From Rhodospirillaceae bacterium (GTDB lineage Bacteria > Pseudomonadota > Alphaproteobacteria > Bin65), in the NCBI GenBank assembly GCA_028819475.1, contig JAPPLJ010000013.1, positions 1 to 64,000 on the forward strand: a DNA stretch of 64,000 bases. The letters are read 5' to 3'. Below the pieces are notes generated by a model. The model had not been told where the DNA came from. It did not search any database and saw only the letters and a program-made list of their open reading frames with translations. The translations under genes and the position numbers were made by a program. The first letter of the stretch is position 1. Every line of letters begins with the position of its first letter. This document shows, piece by piece, positions 26,657 through 35,277 of this stretch.

Positions 26657-28270
26657 TTATTTCGCCAGATAGACGTCGGCAAACGACTCGTGGATGCCCA
26701 GCGGCGTGATCGCGTGGTTCTTGACCTTCTTGTTGTAAATTGTCACCAACTTCGTGAAGTTGATGTCGATCGCCGGCAGGTCGGCGACGACCTTTCGTTG
26801 AAACTCCTTGAACAGTTCCGCCCGCTTCGCGGCATCCGTTTCGACCTGAGCCGCTTCAAGCAGTTTGTCGACTTCCGGATTCGAATAACCCGAGCCGTTG
26901 GAGAACGGTACGCCGGGCTTGAAGTTCTTGGACCAGTACAATCGTTGCACGCCCAGCGTCGGATCGGCCGTGTTGTTCATCCAGTGATTGGTGAAATCGA
27001 ACTTGCGCTGGATATAGACCGTGCGAACGTAGGTCGGGAAATCCGCACTGCGCAGTTCCAACTCGATCCCGATCTTGCCCAGCACCTGTTTCAGATACTC
27101 TGCGGTTCGCCTGAACGTATCGCCGAACGGCAGGAAATTGTGCGTCAGCCTGAAGCGGACGCCGTCGCTCCCGCGTTTGAATCCTGCTTCGTCCAGCAAT
27201 TGCTCGGACTTTTTGGGATCGAGGGGATAGGTCGGTGTGTCCGGCGTGTAGTAGCGCGCCAGATCGCTGTGAATCGGGCCCGTCGCCGGTTTGCCGAAGC
27301 CGTACCAGATGTTGTCGACGATGAACTTCTTGTCGATTGCGTGTGCGATCGCCTGGCGCACCTTGCGATGCTTCAGATACTTGTTCTCGAGGTTGAACTC
27401 CATGCGCGCGACAATCGAGAGATAGCTGTATCCGCGCAGTTCGACACCGAGATGATCCAGCGACCCCAGCCGCGCCACATCGGAGAGCGGGACCGGGTTG
27501 TTGCCGCCCAAATGCGCCTCGCCCGTTTCGAAGGCCACCGCGCGCGCAGCCGAATCCGGGATCAGCCGGAAGATGATGCGGTCGAGATACGGCTTGCCCT
27601 TGTCCCAATAGTCCGGGTTGCGCTCGACGATGATGCTCTCGCCCTTCTTCCAGCTTACGAACTTGAAGGGTCCGGTACCGACCGGCGCGTTGCTCGTGGG
27701 ATTGGCCTTGATATTCGTCCCCTCGTACAGATGCTTCGGGATGATAGGCGACTCTGCCGCTGCCAGGGCATTCATCATATACGGCGCCGGCTTGCTCAAT
27801 TTGAGCACCACGGTATGGGAATCGGGTGTCTGAATGCCGGTTACGTTGGCGAAAGTCGCGCGCCCTCGCGGATGATGTTGCTTGAGTGTGTTGATCGAAA
27901 ATGCGACGTCCGCGGCCGTAAAGTCCTTGCCGTCGTGCCATTTCACGCCTTGGCGGAGTTTGAAAGTAATTTCCAGTCCGCTCTTGCTCACTGCCCACGA
28001 AGTTGCGAGCGCAGGTTTGAGATTGTAGTCGAAATCGTAACTGACGAGTCCCTCGACGATTTTCGGCCCGACCACATAGGTCGGACTCGCGCTTGTTGCG
28101 GCGCCGACCAGCGTGGACGGCTGGGGATGCAATGTCATTACCAGGGTTCCGCCCCGGTTCGGTGTTTGCGCGTTGGCGCCGCCAAATGCGAGAACGGCAA
28201 CCGCGACAAAGGCTGCCCCGGCAAACGCGGACATTGAAAACTGCCGCAGATTCGGCTTGGAAACAGTCAT
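26657..28270 (-). CDS. peptide-type ABC transporter substrate-binding protein (SBP_bac_5)
   Basis: This 537-residue periplasmic binding protein of the DppA/OppA family has a Sec signal peptide with the hydrophobic core SAFAGAAFVAVAVLAFGG and a site at NAQ-TP. The family segments RQGVKWHDGKDFTAADVAFS, GTGPFKFVSWKKGESI and the lower-lobe IAHAIDKKFIVDNIWYGFG are present. ATG 28270 is chosen over an in-frame upstream start because GGGAGGG lies 5 bases before it and the signal peptide begins there. It is the only DppA-type gene in the window, so it probably serves DppBCDF at 20080-23902, encoded on the other strand. The ligand may be a peptide, opine or glycine-betaine-like compound. Confidence 0.92.
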   Translation of the reverse strand: MTVSKPNLRQFSMSAFAGAAFVAVAVLAFGGANAQTPNRGGTLVMTLHPQPSTLVGAATSASPTYVVGPKIVEGLVSYDFDYNLKPALATSWAVSKSGLEITFKLRQGVKWHDGKDFTAADVAFSINTLKQHHPRGRATFANVTGIQTPDSHTVVLKLSKPAPYMMNALAAAESPIIPKHLYEGTNIKANPTSNAPVGTGPFKFVSWKKGESIIVERNPDYWDKGKPYLDRIIFRLIPDSAARAVAFETGEAHLGGNNPVPLSDVARLGSLDHLGVELRGYSYLSIVARMEFNLENKYLKHRKVRQAIAHAIDKKFIVDNIWYGFGKPATGPIHSDLARYYTPDTPTYPLDPKKSEQLLDEAGFKRGSDGVRFRLTHNFLPFGDTFRRTAEYLKQVLGKIGIELELRSADFPTYVRTVYIQRKFDFTNHWMNNTADPTLGVQRLYWSKNFKPGVPFSNGSGYSNPEVDKLLEAAQVETDAAKRAELFKEFQRKVVADLPAIDINFTKLVTIYNKKVKNHAITPLGIHESFADVYLAK

Positions 28271-28721
28271 CAGGCCCTCCCGTCGCACCGCCAACCGGTC
28301 GCCCGATCGCGACACGGTCGGAATGCAGTTGAAAGCCCCCCCGACAAGAACGCTAGGACCCGCTTCCATTCGCTAAGCGGTCACTTCATTCTTGGTGTGG
28401 TTGATTCCGGGAACCGGGCCTGACTGTGGAGGACTCGACGACAAGTGTATCGGAAAATCCTCGAGTCTGCAATCGGCAAGCGGATCCGGCCACGATCTTC
28501 GCGGCCCTTGAGGCAACGGTCGGCTTGATATCGAACCGACCGCTTCAGCAGGCATTCATGAGATCTCTCCTATGCCAAAGCACCGAAGAATCGACCGGTG
28601 CGGGATCATGACCGTCAGCTTGCATCGGATGGCCCGGTGCGCCAAGGCGAAGCCGCCAGTGTAGCGGCACACCCTGACCAGTCGGCACCGGACCGGGGAC
28701 CCGCCGCGCAATGGTGTCGGC
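28271..28721. other. intergenic stretch with no supported gene
   Basis: This holds the leader of the binding-protein gene at its left end and the flank of a truncated permease at its right. A 61-codon frame at 28426-28611 has no family signature and poor codon bias, so it is not called. No tRNA-like or strong terminator structure was seen. Confidence 0.5.
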
Positions 28722-28925
28722 TCAGGCCCTCAGGTAGCGGCCGAAGCCGAGTCTGAAGACGGCCTGTATGCCGTAGTTGCAGATCAGGCGGACCGCCCCC
28801 TGCGCCAGGATGCCGAGAAATATCGGGTCCGTCGCCATGTAGAGGCGGCTGGTGAAGATCAGGAAACCCAGGCCCATGTCGGAGGCCAGCATCTTTTCCG
28901 CGATCAGCATCATGGCGTAATTCGG
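28722..28925 (-). pseudogene. truncated ABC permease (SsuC/TauC-like), C-terminal fragment only
   Basis: The last 67 or so residues of an open frame, beginning NYAMMLIAEKMLASDMGLG and running through a hydrophobic GILAQGAVRLICNYGIQ segment to a stop at 28722, match the C-terminus of nitrate/sulfonate/taurine-type permeases (AEMLxADxGLGxxI pattern). Everything N-terminal is missing: the upstream sequence is unrelated, and two recombinase genes begin about 110 bases away. It is a relic whose 5' part was probably lost or displaced by the neighbouring integration event. Confidence 0.6.
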
Positions 28926-29033
28926 TGTGTGCATTGCCCGCCGATCGGCGGGCTGAGCCATCGATTGTTCGCAACCCCATAGGGTCAAGTACGGGTGCCG
29001 AATTACACAGTCGCTACGAACTGCCATGGAGGT

Positions 29034-30233
29034 TCATCTGCCGAACTGATGCCAGTCCTCGCCCAGTATATCGTCCGCGATGCTGTCGGATATCCGGATC
29101 GCAGCCTGCCGCACGGAGTCGTCCGCCAGGTGGGCGTAACGCGCCGTCGTCTCGACCCGGCTGTGGCCGAGCAGCCGGCCGATCGCTGGCAGGGTCTCGC
29201 CGAGCGCCAGGGCCCGGGAGGCGAAGCTGTGCCTCAGGTCGTGCAGGCGCACGTCGCGCAGGCCGGCCCGCGCGCGGACCTTCTGCCAGGAGCCATCCAG
29301 GCTGCGCAGATGGCGGCCGGCGCGGCCGGCGACGACGAAGGGATTGCCCGGCACCCGGGGAATGCCGGCGAATACGTCCGCAGCCTCGGGCGACAGGGAC
29401 ACCGTCCGGGCGCCGGTCTTGCTGTCGGTCAGGCGAATCTCTCCGGTGTCCGGATAGATCGCGTCCCTGCGCAACGTCAGGATCTCGTTTCGCCGGCAGC
29501 CGGTCAGTAGCAGCAGGCGCAGTGCCGCCGCGGCATTGACGGCAATCTCGCCGTTCGCTTCCATCTCGTCCAGGGTTCTGCCCAGACGGCGGAACTCCGC
29601 CTCGGTCAGGAAGCGCTCGCGCCGGCGCGCACGGTATTTCCGGATCTGCCGGCACGGGTTGCTGCCCGCCGGCACCGCGCCCCGGTCCTCGGCCGCCCGG
29701 TAGACGCGCGCCAGCAGGTCGATCGCCTGGTTGGCCATGACCGGCCGGTCCCGGAGCGCCTCGTGGAACGAAGCAACCTTGGCTCGGTCCACGGCGAGGG
29801 CCGACAGTTTGCCGAAGGCCGGCAGGATGTGTTTTTCGATGGCGAACCGGTACGCCGCCGCCGTGGCCGGCTTGCAGCGCGCCGCGACGTGGTCCTCGAG
29901 AAACCGCCGGGCGAGCTCGGCGACCGTCGGGCCGTTGGCCTGCCGTACCGTCATCGGCTCCGGCACCGGTTCCTCGCCGGCCTTGATGCGGGAGACGATG
30001 AGGGCTGCCCGGCGCCTGGCCTCCTCGGCGGTGACGACGCCGTGCCGGCCGATGGCGATACGCCTGGCCGGCTTCCCGCCGGCCCGGGTCTGCACGACAT
30101 AGGTTTTGCCGCCGTTCGGATAGACCCGCACCCCGAAGCCGCTGAGTTCGCTGTCCCAGAACACGGTGTCCTTCTCGACCGTCAGTGCGTCGACCGTGCG
30201 CCTGGAGATGGTGCGGGTCTTGAGAACCGCCAT
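29034..30233 (-). CDS. tyrosine-type site-specific recombinase (integrase), copy 1
   Basis: This 399-residue integrase has three parts. The first is an N-terminal DUF4102-like arm-binding domain (DSELSGFGVRVYPNGGKTY). The second is a core-binding domain (TVAELARRFLEDHV). The third is a C-terminal catalytic domain with the Arg in TGCRRNEIL, H-x-x-R in HDLRHSF, the GHS His and the nucleophile Tyr in TTARYAHL. All catalytic residues are present, so it should be active. It lies 18 bases downstream of a second, similar recombinase on the same strand, an arrangement used by elements that need two recombinases or that arose by duplication. A truncated permease abuts its 3' side. Confidence 0.93.
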   Translation of the reverse strand: MAVLKTRTISRRTVDALTVEKDTVFWDSELSGFGVRVYPNGGKTYVVQTRAGGKPARRIAIGRHGVVTAEEARRRAALIVSRIKAGEEPVPEPMTVRQANGPTVAELARRFLEDHVAARCKPATAAAYRFAIEKHILPAFGKLSALAVDRAKVASFHEALRDRPVMANQAIDLLARVYRAAEDRGAVPAGSNPCRQIRKYRARRRERFLTEAEFRRLGRTLDEMEANGEIAVNAAAALRLLLLTGCRRNEILTLRRDAIYPDTGEIRLTDSKTGARTVSLSPEAADVFAGIPRVPGNPFVVAGRAGRHLRSLDGSWQKVRARAGLRDVRLHDLRHSFASRALALGETLPAIGRLLGHSRVETTARYAHLADDSVRQAAIRISDSIADDILGEDWHQFGR

Positions 30234-30251
30234 TGGATTCCCTCCGGTGTC

Positions 30252-31430
30252 TCAGGCCGCGTCCGGCGCCAAGATGGCCTTGCCGATGCTGCCGCCGACC
30301 CGGGCGGCGGACGCCTTCTCGCTGTCCCGGGACAGGTGGGCGTAGCGCGCCGTCGCGCTCACCGTGGCGTGGCCGAGCAGCTTGCCGATCATCGGCAGGC
30401 CCGCGCCGAGCGCCAGGGCGCGCGAGGCATAGGAGTGGCGCAGGTCGTGGAGCCGGACATCCTGCAGGCCGGCCTGCGCGCGCAGGCGCTTCCAGACTTG
30501 GTGGATCGCCACATATCGGCTGCCGGGCTTGCGGCCGGCGAAGACCCAGGGACTGTCTCCAGCGCGGGACATTCCGGACAGCACCGCCTCGACCGCCGGG
30601 GTCAGCGGCACTCGCCGGGCGCCGGCCTTGGCATCCGTCAGCCGCAGTTCGGCTGCAACGTGGTCGACATCGTCCCATTGCAGGCTCAGGATCTCGTTCC
30701 TGCGGCAGCCGGTCAGCAGCAGCAGGCGGATCGCCGCGACGGCAACGGGATTCTCCGAGCCGTCCCTTTCGGCCTCGGCCAGCGCCCGGCCGAGCCGGCG
30801 GTACTCGTCGCGCGACAGGAACCGTTCGCGCGGCGTCTCCTTGTAGCGCCGCACTCCCTTGCACGGGTTTTGGCCGGGCGGCACCAGATCCCAGGCTTCG
30901 GCCAGCCGGAACATCGCCGACAGCACCGCCAGCGTCCGGTTGGCCTGGTAGGGCATGGCCGACAGGCCGTCGTGCAGGGCGACGACATGGCGCCGCTCGA
31001 CGGCCGATACCGCAAGGTCGCCCAACGCAGGAACAATATGGTTGCGCACAATCAGGCCGAAGCTGTCTCCGGTGTTGGCGCTGCAGTTCACCTCGACATG
31101 CTCGCGTAGGAATCGCTCCGCTAGGGCGGCGACCGTCGGCTCCGCTTCGGGCGCGGCCGGAAAGGGCGGCTCGCCCCGCTTGATGCGGTCGATGACGATC
31201 ACCGCCTGGCGGCGGGCCGCATCGGCCGTGATGTCGCCATGCCGTCCCAGGGTGACACGCTTCGGTCCGGCCGGCCCCCGGGTCTGCACGCAGTAGACTC
31301 GGCGCCCGGTGCGATAGACCCGGACGCCGAATCCGGGGAGGTCCGAATCCCAGAAGACCGAATCGCGGCCTTCCGCCGCCAGCGCTTCGACGCTACGCTT
31401 GGTAAGCTTGAAGCTGGTCTTTCCAGGCAT
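30252..31430 (-). CDS. tyrosine-type site-specific recombinase (integrase), copy 2
   Basis: This 392-residue paralogue of the adjacent integrase has the same order: DUF4102-like arm domain (DSDLPGFGVRVYRTGRRVY), core domain (TVAALAERFLREHV) and catalytic domain with TGCRRNEIL, HDLRHSYAS, GHATVSATARYAHL. ATG 31430 is chosen over an in-frame upstream start because GGAGAG precedes it and homology to copy 1 begins there. Overall likeness to copy 1 is clear but not close, so the duplication is old or the two were acquired together. No phage structural, excisionase or cargo genes are visible next to the pair. Confidence 0.92.
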   Translation of the reverse strand: MPGKTSFKLTKRSVEALAAEGRDSVFWDSDLPGFGVRVYRTGRRVYCVQTRGPAGPKRVTLGRHGDITADAARRQAVIVIDRIKRGEPPFPAAPEAEPTVAALAERFLREHVEVNCSANTGDSFGLIVRNHIVPALGDLAVSAVERRHVVALHDGLSAMPYQANRTLAVLSAMFRLAEAWDLVPPGQNPCKGVRRYKETPRERFLSRDEYRRLGRALAEAERDGSENPVAVAAIRLLLLTGCRRNEILSLQWDDVDHVAAELRLTDAKAGARRVPLTPAVEAVLSGMSRAGDSPWVFAGRKPGSRYVAIHQVWKRLRAQAGLQDVRLHDLRHSYASRALALGAGLPMIGKLLGHATVSATARYAHLSRDSEKASAARVGGSIGKAILAPDAA

Positions 31431-32056
31431 CCGTCTCTCCTTGCCGAACCAGGGCTGCCCACTGCGAAACCGGCAACATGCGTAATCGTATCGCAACCGA
31501 CAGAGGACGCGTCACCGGACGTTGGCAGGAGGCATGCGGCGTCGAAATGGGTAGCCGGAATGCAGTCAGATTGTCAATAAGATTAATTACTACAACTAGT
31601 TATGCTACGCGTGACGAAACGAGTTGACCAATGACGAGCCGTGGCGAAACAAGAAATATCTAATGAAATGTCATGATTCGTCACGATCCCGCATTGCTCC
31701 CTTCCTTGCCGCCCCGGACTCGATGCGGGGCCCAGGGCCGACCCGAAAGGCCTTTGCATGTGGCCCCTTCGACAGGCTCAGGGCAGGCTCCTGGACCCCG
31801 GATCGTCGCTCCCCGGATCGGGGTCCGGGGCAAGCCGCTCCGTCCGGGGTGGCAAAGGGGAGTGGCGGTGAGTCCGGGAAATGTCATGTTTTGTCATGAT
31901 CGGACCTCCGCCGGACGACGGCGGAACGAGCAGGATGTTCATATATTGTTCTTTTCGTGCGTGTCAACCCGGTGCCCGCGCTAATTAATAGCGACTCGAA
32001 ACTGTTTGGCGCCTGACTGTTTGGCCGGCGGACAATTCATGCTATGCCCCGGGCCC
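31431..32056. other. 626-base intergenic region with repeats
   Basis: The left third (to about 31665) is AT-rich with no gene. A GC-rich palindromic element occupies about 31700-31860 and is flanked by imperfect 22-base direct repeats (see separate entry). The right end leads into the MarR gene. Small open frames here fall inside the palindromic element and are not coding. Confidence 0.55.
31666..31900. repeat. palindromic intergenic repeat flanked by 22-base direct repeats
   Basis: A 22-base sequence starting AAATGTCATG at 31666-31687 recurs at 31879-31900 with 19 of 22 matches. Between them are two hairpins, GCCCCG...GCGGGGC (31711-31731) and GGACCCCG (31793-31800) with CGGGGTCC (31819-31826), and the word CTTCGACAGGCTCAGGG. 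A related element with the same GCCCCGG...GGGGCCCAGRGCCG core lies at 42988-43020. This looks like a mobile or recurrent alphaproteobacterial intergenic palindrome. Confidence 0.6.
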
Positions 32057-32542
32057 ATGAATGCCCCCGATTCCCTGAACGAGCCCGCCGCCGGCCGCGC
32101 CGCGCCCGAGGGACAGGCGGTCGATCTTGGCCGGCTTGCCGGCCTGCTGGGCTACCGTCTACGCCGGGCGGAGGTGTTCGCCTTCCAGAATTTCGCCGCC
32201 CATCTCGGCGCCGACGGGATCAGCCCCGGCCAGCTCGGCGTGCTGCTGCTGGTCCAGGCGAATCCCGGATCCAACCAGACCCGGATCGGCCGGGCGCTCG
32301 GCATCGACCGGTCGACCCTGGTCTCGATCGTCGACACGCTGGAGGCGCGCGGCCTGGTCCGGCGCGAGCCGTCGCCGACCGACCGGCGCTCCCACGCCCT
32401 AGTGCTGTCGGACGAGGGCGCCGCCTTTCTGCGCGCCATCCGGCCGCGGCTCGACGCCCACGAGGCGGAAATCGCGCGCAACCTGTCGCCGGCCGAGCGG
32501 GCGCAGCTGATCGACCTGCTGCAGCGGCTGGCGGCGCCGTGA
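32057..32542 (+). CDS. MarR-family transcriptional regulator
   Basis: This 161-residue winged-helix dimeric repressor has a recognition region around QTRIGRALGIDRSTLVSIVDTLEARGL and the wing RREPSPTDRRSHAL (both quoted in part), which is the MarR DxRxxxL pattern. A second in-frame ATG lies upstream at 32006, but the ATG at 32057 gives a normal MarR length. Its stop overlaps the GTG start of an acyl-CoA ligase gene, so it is expected to control its own operon in response to an aromatic or fatty acid or its CoA ester, as in the BadR/CouR/HcaR group (family knowledge). Confidence 0.9.
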   Translation: MNAPDSLNEPAAGRAAPEGQAVDLGRLAGLLGYRLRRAEVFAFQNFAAHLGADGISPGQLGVLLLVQANPGSNQTRIGRALGIDRSTLVSIVDTLEARGLVRREPSPTDRRSHALVLSDEGAAFLRAIRPRLDAHEAEIARNLSPAERAQLIDLLQRLAAP

Positions 32543-34218
32543 CGCCGGCGGTGACGTCCGACGGGCCCGCGGACTTCCCGCAGACCTTCGGCGCCCTGCT
32601 GCGCGAGAGCGCCCGGCGCCACCCGGACAGGGCGGCGGTCGTCGGCTATCGGGACGGTGCCCGAAGCGAAAACCGCGTGGCGATGACCTATGCCGGGCTG
32701 GACCGGGCGGCCGACCGGCTGGCTCGTGCGCTGGCCCGCGCCGGCTATGCGAAAACGGCGGACCGGCCGGGGCGCTGGCTCGCCATCCTGTCGCCCAACG
32801 AGGTCGACTACGCGGCGGTCCATTTCGGGGCGGCGCGGGCCGGCTGCCCGCTTGCCCACGTCTCGGTGCGCGCCAATGCAGCCGGCCGGGCCGAGATGTT
32901 GGCCGGGGTCGGCGCCGAACTGCTGTTCGTCCATGCCGATCTGGCCGGGGACGCCCGCGCCCTGCTCGCCGGTTTGCCGGCGCTCGAACGGATCGTCGTC
33001 ATCGGCGGCGCGGCCGGGCCGGACTCGCTGGACGCCTTCACCGCCGATGCGCCGGACGGCGACCCGCTCGTCGCGGTGCACCCCGACGATCCGGCGGCGG
33101 TGACCTTTTCCAGCGGCTCGACCGGCGCGCCCAAGGGCGTATTGGTCTCGCACCGCAACCGCACGCTCGCCTCGTGCCTCGGCGCGCAGGCCTTCGAGCT
33201 GGCCGACGATGACGTCATGGCCTGCACCACGCCGCTGTTCCACGTCGCCGGCCTGTTCATGTGGCTCCAGATCGGCATCAGGCGCGGCCTCACCGTCGTG
33301 CTGCTGGAGAAGTGGGCGCCGGACCTGTTCGCCGACGCCGTCGAGCGCGACGTCGCGACCGCCGCCTTTCTGGTGCCGTCGCAGGTGACGGCGCTGCTGG
33401 ACGATCCGGCGGCGGCTGCGCGAGTGCGGCAGGAAGACGGTGGCCTGCGCCATCTCAACATCAGCGGCGCGCCGATGCCGTCGGGCCTGCTCGAGCGCGC
33501 GCTAAGCGCCTGGCCGGGCCTCGAGATCGTCGAGCATTACGGCCAGTCGGAAAGCTGCCCGCTCGCCTACCGGCCGGCCGCCTTCGCGCGCTCCAAGCCG
33601 ATGAGCGCCGGGCGGCCCTGCGTCGAGATGGCGGTGCTGGACCGGGACGGCCGGCCCCTGCCGCAGGGGGAGGCCGGCGAGGTCGCGAGCCGCGGCGCGC
33701 ACACGCTGCTCGGCTATGTCGGCGAGGACTCCGGCGAGGATATCGGCGGCGGGGCGGAACTGGCGGCCCTGCGCGCCGGCGACGGCTGGCTCAGGACCGG
33801 CGACATCGGCCGGATCGACGAAGACGGTTTCCTCCACCTGATCGACCGCTCGAAGGACGTCATCGTCTCGGGCGGCGAGAACATCTTTCCCGCCGAGGTC
33901 GAGCGCGCGCTCTACCTGCATCCAGCGGTCCGCGAATGCGCCGTCTTCGGCGTGCCCGACGACCGGTGGGGCGAGGTCCCGGCCGCCCATGTCGTGGCTA
34001 ACGGCGCGGGCGGTGGAGGCGACGACGAAACTGCGGGCGGCAGCGGTGCACTGCCCGACGAAGCCGCCCTGATCGACTTCGTCGTGGCCCGGATCCCGCG
34101 CTACAAGCGCCCGCGCTTCGTCAAATTCGTCGACGCCCTGCCCCGCACCGCCATCGGCAAGATCCAGAAGAACCGGATTCGGGCGGAGTACTGGAAGGGA
34201 AGGGACCGGGCGATATGA
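32539..34218 (+). CDS. AMP-dependent acyl-CoA synthetase/ligase
   Basis: This 559-residue adenylating enzyme activates a carboxylic acid to its CoA thioester. P-loop-like motif A3 is TFSSGSTGAPKG (about residue 190). The A5 region is YGQSESCP, where most members have YGxTE. Motif A7 is RTGDIGRIDEDGFL, A8 is DRSKDVIVSGGENIFPAE and the A10 lysine lies in PRTAIGKIQK. The GTG start at 32539 overlaps the marR stop (GTGA). A short Gly/Glu-rich insertion (GAGGGGDDETAGGSG) sits before the C-terminal subdomain. The substrate is not inferable, though the MarR partner hints at an aromatic or branched acid. Confidence 0.92.
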   Translation: MTPAVTSDGPADFPQTFGALLRESARRHPDRAAVVGYRDGARSENRVAMTYAGLDRAADRLARALARAGYAKTADRPGRWLAILSPNEVDYAAVHFGAARAGCPLAHVSVRANAAGRAEMLAGVGAELLFVHADLAGDARALLAGLPALERIVVIGGAAGPDSLDAFTADAPDGDPLVAVHPDDPAAVTFSSGSTGAPKGVLVSHRNRTLASCLGAQAFELADDDVMACTTPLFHVAGLFMWLQIGIRRGLTVVLLEKWAPDLFADAVERDVATAAFLVPSQVTALLDDPAAAARVRQEDGGLRHLNISGAPMPSGLLERALSAWPGLEIVEHYGQSESCPLAYRPAAFARSKPMSAGRPCVEMAVLDRDGRPLPQGEAGEVASRGAHTLLGYVGEDSGEDIGGGAELAALRAGDGWLRTGDIGRIDEDGFLHLIDRSKDVIVSGGENIFPAEVERALYLHPAVRECAVFGVPDDRWGEVPAAHVVANGAGGGGDDETAGGSGALPDEAALIDFVVARIPRYKRPRFVKFVDALPRTAIGKIQKNRIRAEYWKGRDRAI

Positions 34219-34307
34219 GGTATTCTCAAACAGCTACTGTCGTGTCGTGTAACATAGATTTTTGGTTTACAATAGATGAGCAATGCATGCACGATTTCAT
34301 GACACTA

Positions 34308-34337
34308 TTGACATCAAGCTCTTCTAGAAACTACATT
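34308..34337 (+). promoter_or_regulatory. sigma70-type promoter of the AT-rich cassette
   Basis: TTGACA (34308-34313), an 18-base spacer and TACATT (34332-34337) make a good -35/-10 pair about 30 bases before the next ATG, and AGGAG follows at 34355-34359. The fit to the consensus is unusually strong for this GC-rich window. Confidence 0.55.
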
Positions 34338-34366
34338 GTCAGTGAGACTAGTATAGGAGTTGGATC

Positions 34367-34702
34367 ATGAATGGAATTTACGCCATGTTTTATACGGGGA
34401 TTTCCGGTATTGGAAACGCCGTTTTCATCATGGTGGATGGAAAAATCTCTGGTGCTGATGTTTCGGGAGGTATTCTTGATGGGGAATATACAGCAATAAA
34501 AAATAATCGTGTAACTTTCCAAGCACGGCTTACTACACCAGTAGGAGCCACACTTGTCACTGGCCAGACAGTTGCTGATAAACCAATTACCCAAGAAGTT
34601 TCTGCTACTTTATCGGCGAATTTCGCAAATGGCAGTCCTGTTCAAATTCAGATGCCAATGGGTCCTGTCAATGTAGCTTTTAGGAAATTGAGAGACCTGT
34701 GA
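34367..34702 (+). CDS. small GrlR-like protein (possible T3SS-negative-regulator fold)
   Basis: This 111-residue protein has no signal peptide. The opening MNGIYAMFYTG, then VFIMVDGKISGADVSGGILDGEY (quoted in part) and repeated beta-strand patterns resemble the small beta-barrel GrlR family, named after a type III secretion regulator but widespread outside it. This match is from memory and moderate. Codon use is strongly AT-biased against every neighbour, which signals recent acquisition. It shares one base with the following gene and has its own promoter and a good ribosome site (AGGAG, 7 bases). No type III secretion genes are present, so the role is open; a sensing or inhibitor function is one guess. 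Confidence 0.6.
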   Translation: MNGIYAMFYTGISGIGNAVFIMVDGKISGADVSGGILDGEYTAIKNNRVTFQARLTTPVGATLVTGQTVADKPITQEVSATLSANFANGSPVQIQMPMGPVNVAFRKLRDL

Positions 34703-35277
34703 TGTCAGATGGTCAGGTGATCCTTTCGATTTGTACAATTTTGGCCATTATTTTGGGGCCAATATTTGCTGTTCTTGTTACAAGATATGTTGATAAGCAA
34801 AGAGCGTCTGAAACAAGAAAGATGGATATTTTTCGGACCCTAATGAGAACTAGAAAGATGCCAATTCACTTCGAGCATGTTGGTGCATTGAATTTAATTG
34901 AAATAGAATTTGCGAACGAGACGAGAATAATTAGTGCATGGAAAAAATACCTCCAAAATCTCAGCGAAAATCCTCCTCAAGCATTGTCTGGGAGTGAACT
35001 TCAGGCATTTGAAAAAAAGCGCGATTCTTTACTCACAAAATTGATTTACGAAATTGCTACAAGTTTGGATTTTAGAGTCGAGCAGCTTGATATTCTAGAG
35101 GGAAATTACTTGCCTCAAGGATGGGACGATGACGCCCGAGAACAAAAATTGGCAAGACAAGGACTTATCGAAGTGCTTCAAGGTCGGCGCCCACTTGTCG
35201 TTCAACCATATACTCACCAAACGACACAATCGCCCTTCCCGCCACCTCCCGAAATTCCTCGGGCAGAGCAAGATTAG
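34702..35277 (+). CDS. DUF6680-like protein with N-terminal membrane segment
   Basis: This 191-residue protein has a hydrophobic N-terminus (VILSICTILAIILGPIFAVLV) forming one membrane span. A polar cytoplasmic body follows, with the segment FRTLMRTRKMPIHFEHVGAL, which I associate with DUF6680. The C-terminal tail is Pro-rich. It overlaps the GrlR-like gene by one base (GTGATG; the GTG three bases earlier is an alternative start) and shares its AT-rich composition, so the two were acquired as one cassette. The biochemical function is unknown. The single-span architecture would place the pair at the inner membrane. Confidence 0.65.
   Translation: MSDGQVILSICTILAIILGPIFAVLVTRYVDKQRASETRKMDIFRTLMRTRKMPIHFEHVGALNLIEIEFANETRIISAWKKYLQNLSENPPQALSGSELQAFEKKRDSLLTKLIYEIATSLDFRVEQLDILEGNYLPQGWDDDAREQKLARQGLIEVLQGRRPLVVQPYTHQTTQSPFPPPPEIPRAEQD

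Noticed and set aside
28426..28611. 61-codon plus-strand open frame
   Set aside because: No ribosome site, signature or codon bias; not called as a gene.
29014..30864. 616-codon minus-strand frame over both integrases
   Set aside because: It is Gly/Arg/Pro-rich in a shifted frame relative to the two integrases, with no motif.
29034..31430. recombinase-in-trio (RIT) element
   Set aside because: Only two recombinase genes are present and no third recombinase or terminal inverted repeats were seen.
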